A stretch of 64,000 bases of DNA. Source: Glandiceps talaboti (taxonomy: Eukaryota; Hemichordata; Enteropneusta; Spengelidae). Position 1 is the first letter of the stretch; each line of letters starts with the position of its first letter. The translations under genes and the position numbers were made by a program. Positions 63,115 through 64,000 of the stretch are shown piece after piece. The stretch covers positions 3,501,001-3,565,000 of the forward strand of contig NC_135561.1 of the NCBI RefSeq assembly GCF_964340395.1. The letters run 5' to 3'. The notes beneath the pieces are model-generated. The model did no database searches. It worked only from the letters and a program-made list of their open reading frames with translations, and was not told the origin of the DNA.

Positions 63115-63911
63115 GACTATGTCTGTCTGTCTGACGTAAGTTGTCTGTCTGTCTGTCTAACATATGTTGTCTGTCTGACTGACATAAGTTGTCAGTCTGT
63201 CTAACATATGTCCGTCAGGCTGTCTGTCTGTCTGTCAGTCTGTGACATATTGTGTTGTATATCTGATCAGTTCAAAGGTCATCAAACTAAGACCCCTTTC
63301 CATTCCTGATATTTGTTACCTTTTCTGTGTCAGGATCAAACGTCCAGTACCATGATCAGTTCTGATTAATGATGAGACTTTTAAGACACACTCATTATGG
63401 TCTAGTTCATCTGGAGGCAAGGCTAGTGATGATGTCTCTATCTCAGATTCCTTCCAACATTCATAGAAAATAGCGAAGGTATCGGGTTCCACCACTGTCA
63501 ATAAATAAAGTTACTCATGAGCTGGAGTTATACAGTTTGGGGTGAGGGTGCCATGGGGTTATTGTTTCCTGCATATTTAAAATACCACTCACATAGAAAA
63601 ATCTTATAAATTCTGTTTGTGCCACTGAAGTAACTTAAAACTTAGACTCTCAAGCACAACTAGAAAACAGTACCCCTTGGTATATCTATCACATTGTCTT
63701 AATTACTCAAATAACAGTATGTTTCTAGATGGCTAAATTTTCATTAACACATTTTGCAAAGATCTTTATGTAAAATAAGTCAGCATGTGTCAACATGACC
63801 TTGACTCACCTTGTGTTCTGCCAAGTGTTAATGATGTAAACAATCTATTTATAGCATCAATGTCAATTGCAATCTCTAACAACTGAATATGTTTGATAAA
63901 TTCTTTCAAAT
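57085..63911 (-). CDS. DENND3: DENND3, DENN-domain Rab GEF, C-terminal part
   Basis: Eleven exons (5'->3'): 63911-63810, 63494-63320, 62764-62628, 62226-62006, 61556-61412, 60932-60805, 60163-60012, 59534-59398, 58518-58397, 57822-57700, 57279-57085. All junctions are GT-AG and in phase, giving the last 544 aa; the DENN domain lies past 64000. The first exons encode the PH-like (PHenn) region: GRLILTQKRLFFLSEGK, LRDIQNIEKYEY, FPPGVPALKI, then a helical SERNSWYILIKEMWAGR. A WD40-type propeller follows, e.g. LWCALGTGKIRVFDAS, QVWAGSFDTTIYIIDID, GQIISWNTSTLQ, NLWCC, LWTGCARKGQLVSWN, IWAGSKSGKIHIFN, ending GKIAIWRAKFLTQV. Each matches human DENND3 (about 1,200 aa) as I recall it. Human DENND3 activates Rab12, is regulated by ULK1 and binds actin; the same is inferred here. 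Confidence 0.93.
57488..57532. repeat. (GGGGGT)n G-rich repeat
   Basis: G-rich runs separated by single T bases lie in the last DENND3 intron. On the plus strand they could form a G-quadruplex. They adjoin the duplicated exon fragment at 57559. Confidence 0.85.
57559..57623 (-). pseudogene. Partial duplicate of a DENND3 WD40 exon within the next intron
   Basis: Read on the minus strand this 65-nt stretch encodes MRLGEFKCRKFSKLVYAQDK, compared with ERLGTLEVKCRGFSKLVYAQEK at the end of the real exon 57700-57822. Identity is high and a 6-nt deletion keeps the frame. It is bordered by CCTCATAAAACAG on the 5' side and GTATTTAC on the 3' side, both usable as splice sites. The similarity continues past the donor (TATCTGTTGTTCTTATCTA against TATTTGTTGCTCTCATGGA), showing a DNA-level tandem duplication. 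The first half of the exon is missing and its borders are out of phase with the neighbouring exons, so inclusion would shift the frame. Confidence 0.8.
58660..58876. repeat. SINE/LINE-like 3' end with (ATTAG)n tail
   Basis: The block ATACTGCCCTCACAGTTCAT begins it and CACTTGCCACTATATAAA precedes five tandem ATTAG units (58853-58876). The TGCCCTCACAGTT block recurs near 60230 and 60769 in other DENND3 introns. The structure is typical of a retroposon 3' end, but no internal promoter was recognised. Confidence 0.55.
59740..60000 (+). repeat. Dispersed repeat, copy 3, with SINE/LINE-like (ATT)n tail
   Basis: It is homologous to 34121-34315 and 51170-51320 (GTGATTCAATACTGTTCACG, TGTACGATATTA, AGCTAGTGCAGC). 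It ends with AATGCGCTCTATAAG, AATAAATATT and an (ATT)n run. It lies in plus orientation, opposite to DENND3, and ends about 12 bp from the donor of exon 60012-60163. Confidence 0.7.
60698..60743. repeat. (TG)n microsatellite in a DENND3 intron
   Basis: Pure TG repeat of about 20 units followed by a short CATGCGCGCATG segment, 60 bp from the next exon. Confidence 0.95.
60955..61260. repeat. 21-bp minisatellite in a DENND3 intron
   Basis: The unit is about AAATATGGTAAGATTACAACC and is repeated roughly a dozen times with GTGAGAT and ATAGCC variants. It lies between the exons 60805-60932 and 61412-61556 and stays clear of both splice sites. Confidence 0.9.
61780..61985. repeat. Tandem repeat of about 60-70 bp in a DENND3 intron
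   Basis: Three diverged units share ATTGGTTAAGACTGAACATG (or close variants), TGTGACTAC and TTAACAATCA. The array is old and noncoding. Confidence 0.65.
63053..63240. repeat. (CTGT)n microsatellite with diverged ACATATGTTGTCTG units
   Basis: A pure CTGT array runs to about 63114, then larger units containing ACATATGTTG or ACGTAAGTTG alternate with CTGT runs. It lies in a DENND3 intron. Confidence 0.93.
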
Positions 63912-64000
63912 CTGCAAGAACAATAAAGAACAATATAAATTTAAAGACTGTCATTAAGCAAAGTCCCTGACAAGTTTCAGTCAAATGATGACTAAAAGAA

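Noticed and set aside
1-64000. CRISPR arrays, rRNA, tRNA, LTR elements
   Set aside because: No spaced direct-repeat array of CRISPR type, no rRNA or tRNA core motif, and no LTR pair or retroviral domain was seen; tandem arrays here are ordinary minisatellites.

Overview
The window looks like nuclear DNA of an invertebrate bilaterian animal. It is AT-rich, its genes are split by GT-AG introns, microsatellites are very frequent, and non-autonomous DNA transposons occur throughout. The three recognisable genes (USPL1, RITA1, DENND3) and the marine-invertebrate style of the repeats suggest a non-vertebrate deuterostome such as a hemichordate or cephalochordate. That placement is an inference of low confidence.

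Layout. From 1 to about 17 kb I see repeats, foldback elements and unassigned sequence, with no convincing exon. From 17.2 to 24.4 kb there is a fragment of an unrecognised minus-strand gene: one good internal exon (17218-17311), several phase-compatible candidate first exons (best 23378-23430), and a CpG-richer promoter-like stretch near 24.2-24.4 kb. From 24.4 to 37.8 kb there is mostly simple sequence and tandem arrays, a PIF/Harbinger-like MITE, and an isolated near-perfect RFX X-box. USPL1 (SUMO isopeptidase-like) occupies 37824-43012 on the minus strand as five coding exons, with a probable non-coding first exon at 43495 carrying a YY1-type motif. RITA1 (RBPJ-interacting and tubulin-associated) lies at 48487-49080 on the plus strand and is divergent from USPL1. 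The C-terminal half of DENND3 (Rab GEF; PH-like plus WD40 region) occupies 57085-63911 on the minus strand in eleven exons. It converges on RITA1, and its 5' part lies beyond the right edge.

The three named genes have no obvious joint pathway: USPL1 acts in SUMO and Cajal-body biology, RITA1 in Notch/RBPJ export and microtubules, DENND3 in Rab12 and autophagy. Their adjacency looks like ordinary chromosomal neighbourhood.

Main observations: (i) RITA1 has two complete copies of a VDE-LFG / NFDPPW / LW(T/S)PP module, whereas human RITA1, as I recall it, keeps complementary halves. (ii) The last RITA1 codons (KPPWR-stop) are the first unit of a 65-bp minisatellite running into the 3' UTR. (iii) A 5'-truncated duplicate of a DENND3 WD40 exon lies in the next intron with splice-like borders. 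(iv) Several MITE families show clear target-site duplications, including a tandem foldback pair separated by three copies of one target sequence. No retroviral, LTR, Polinton, CRISPR, rRNA or tRNA feature was recognised.
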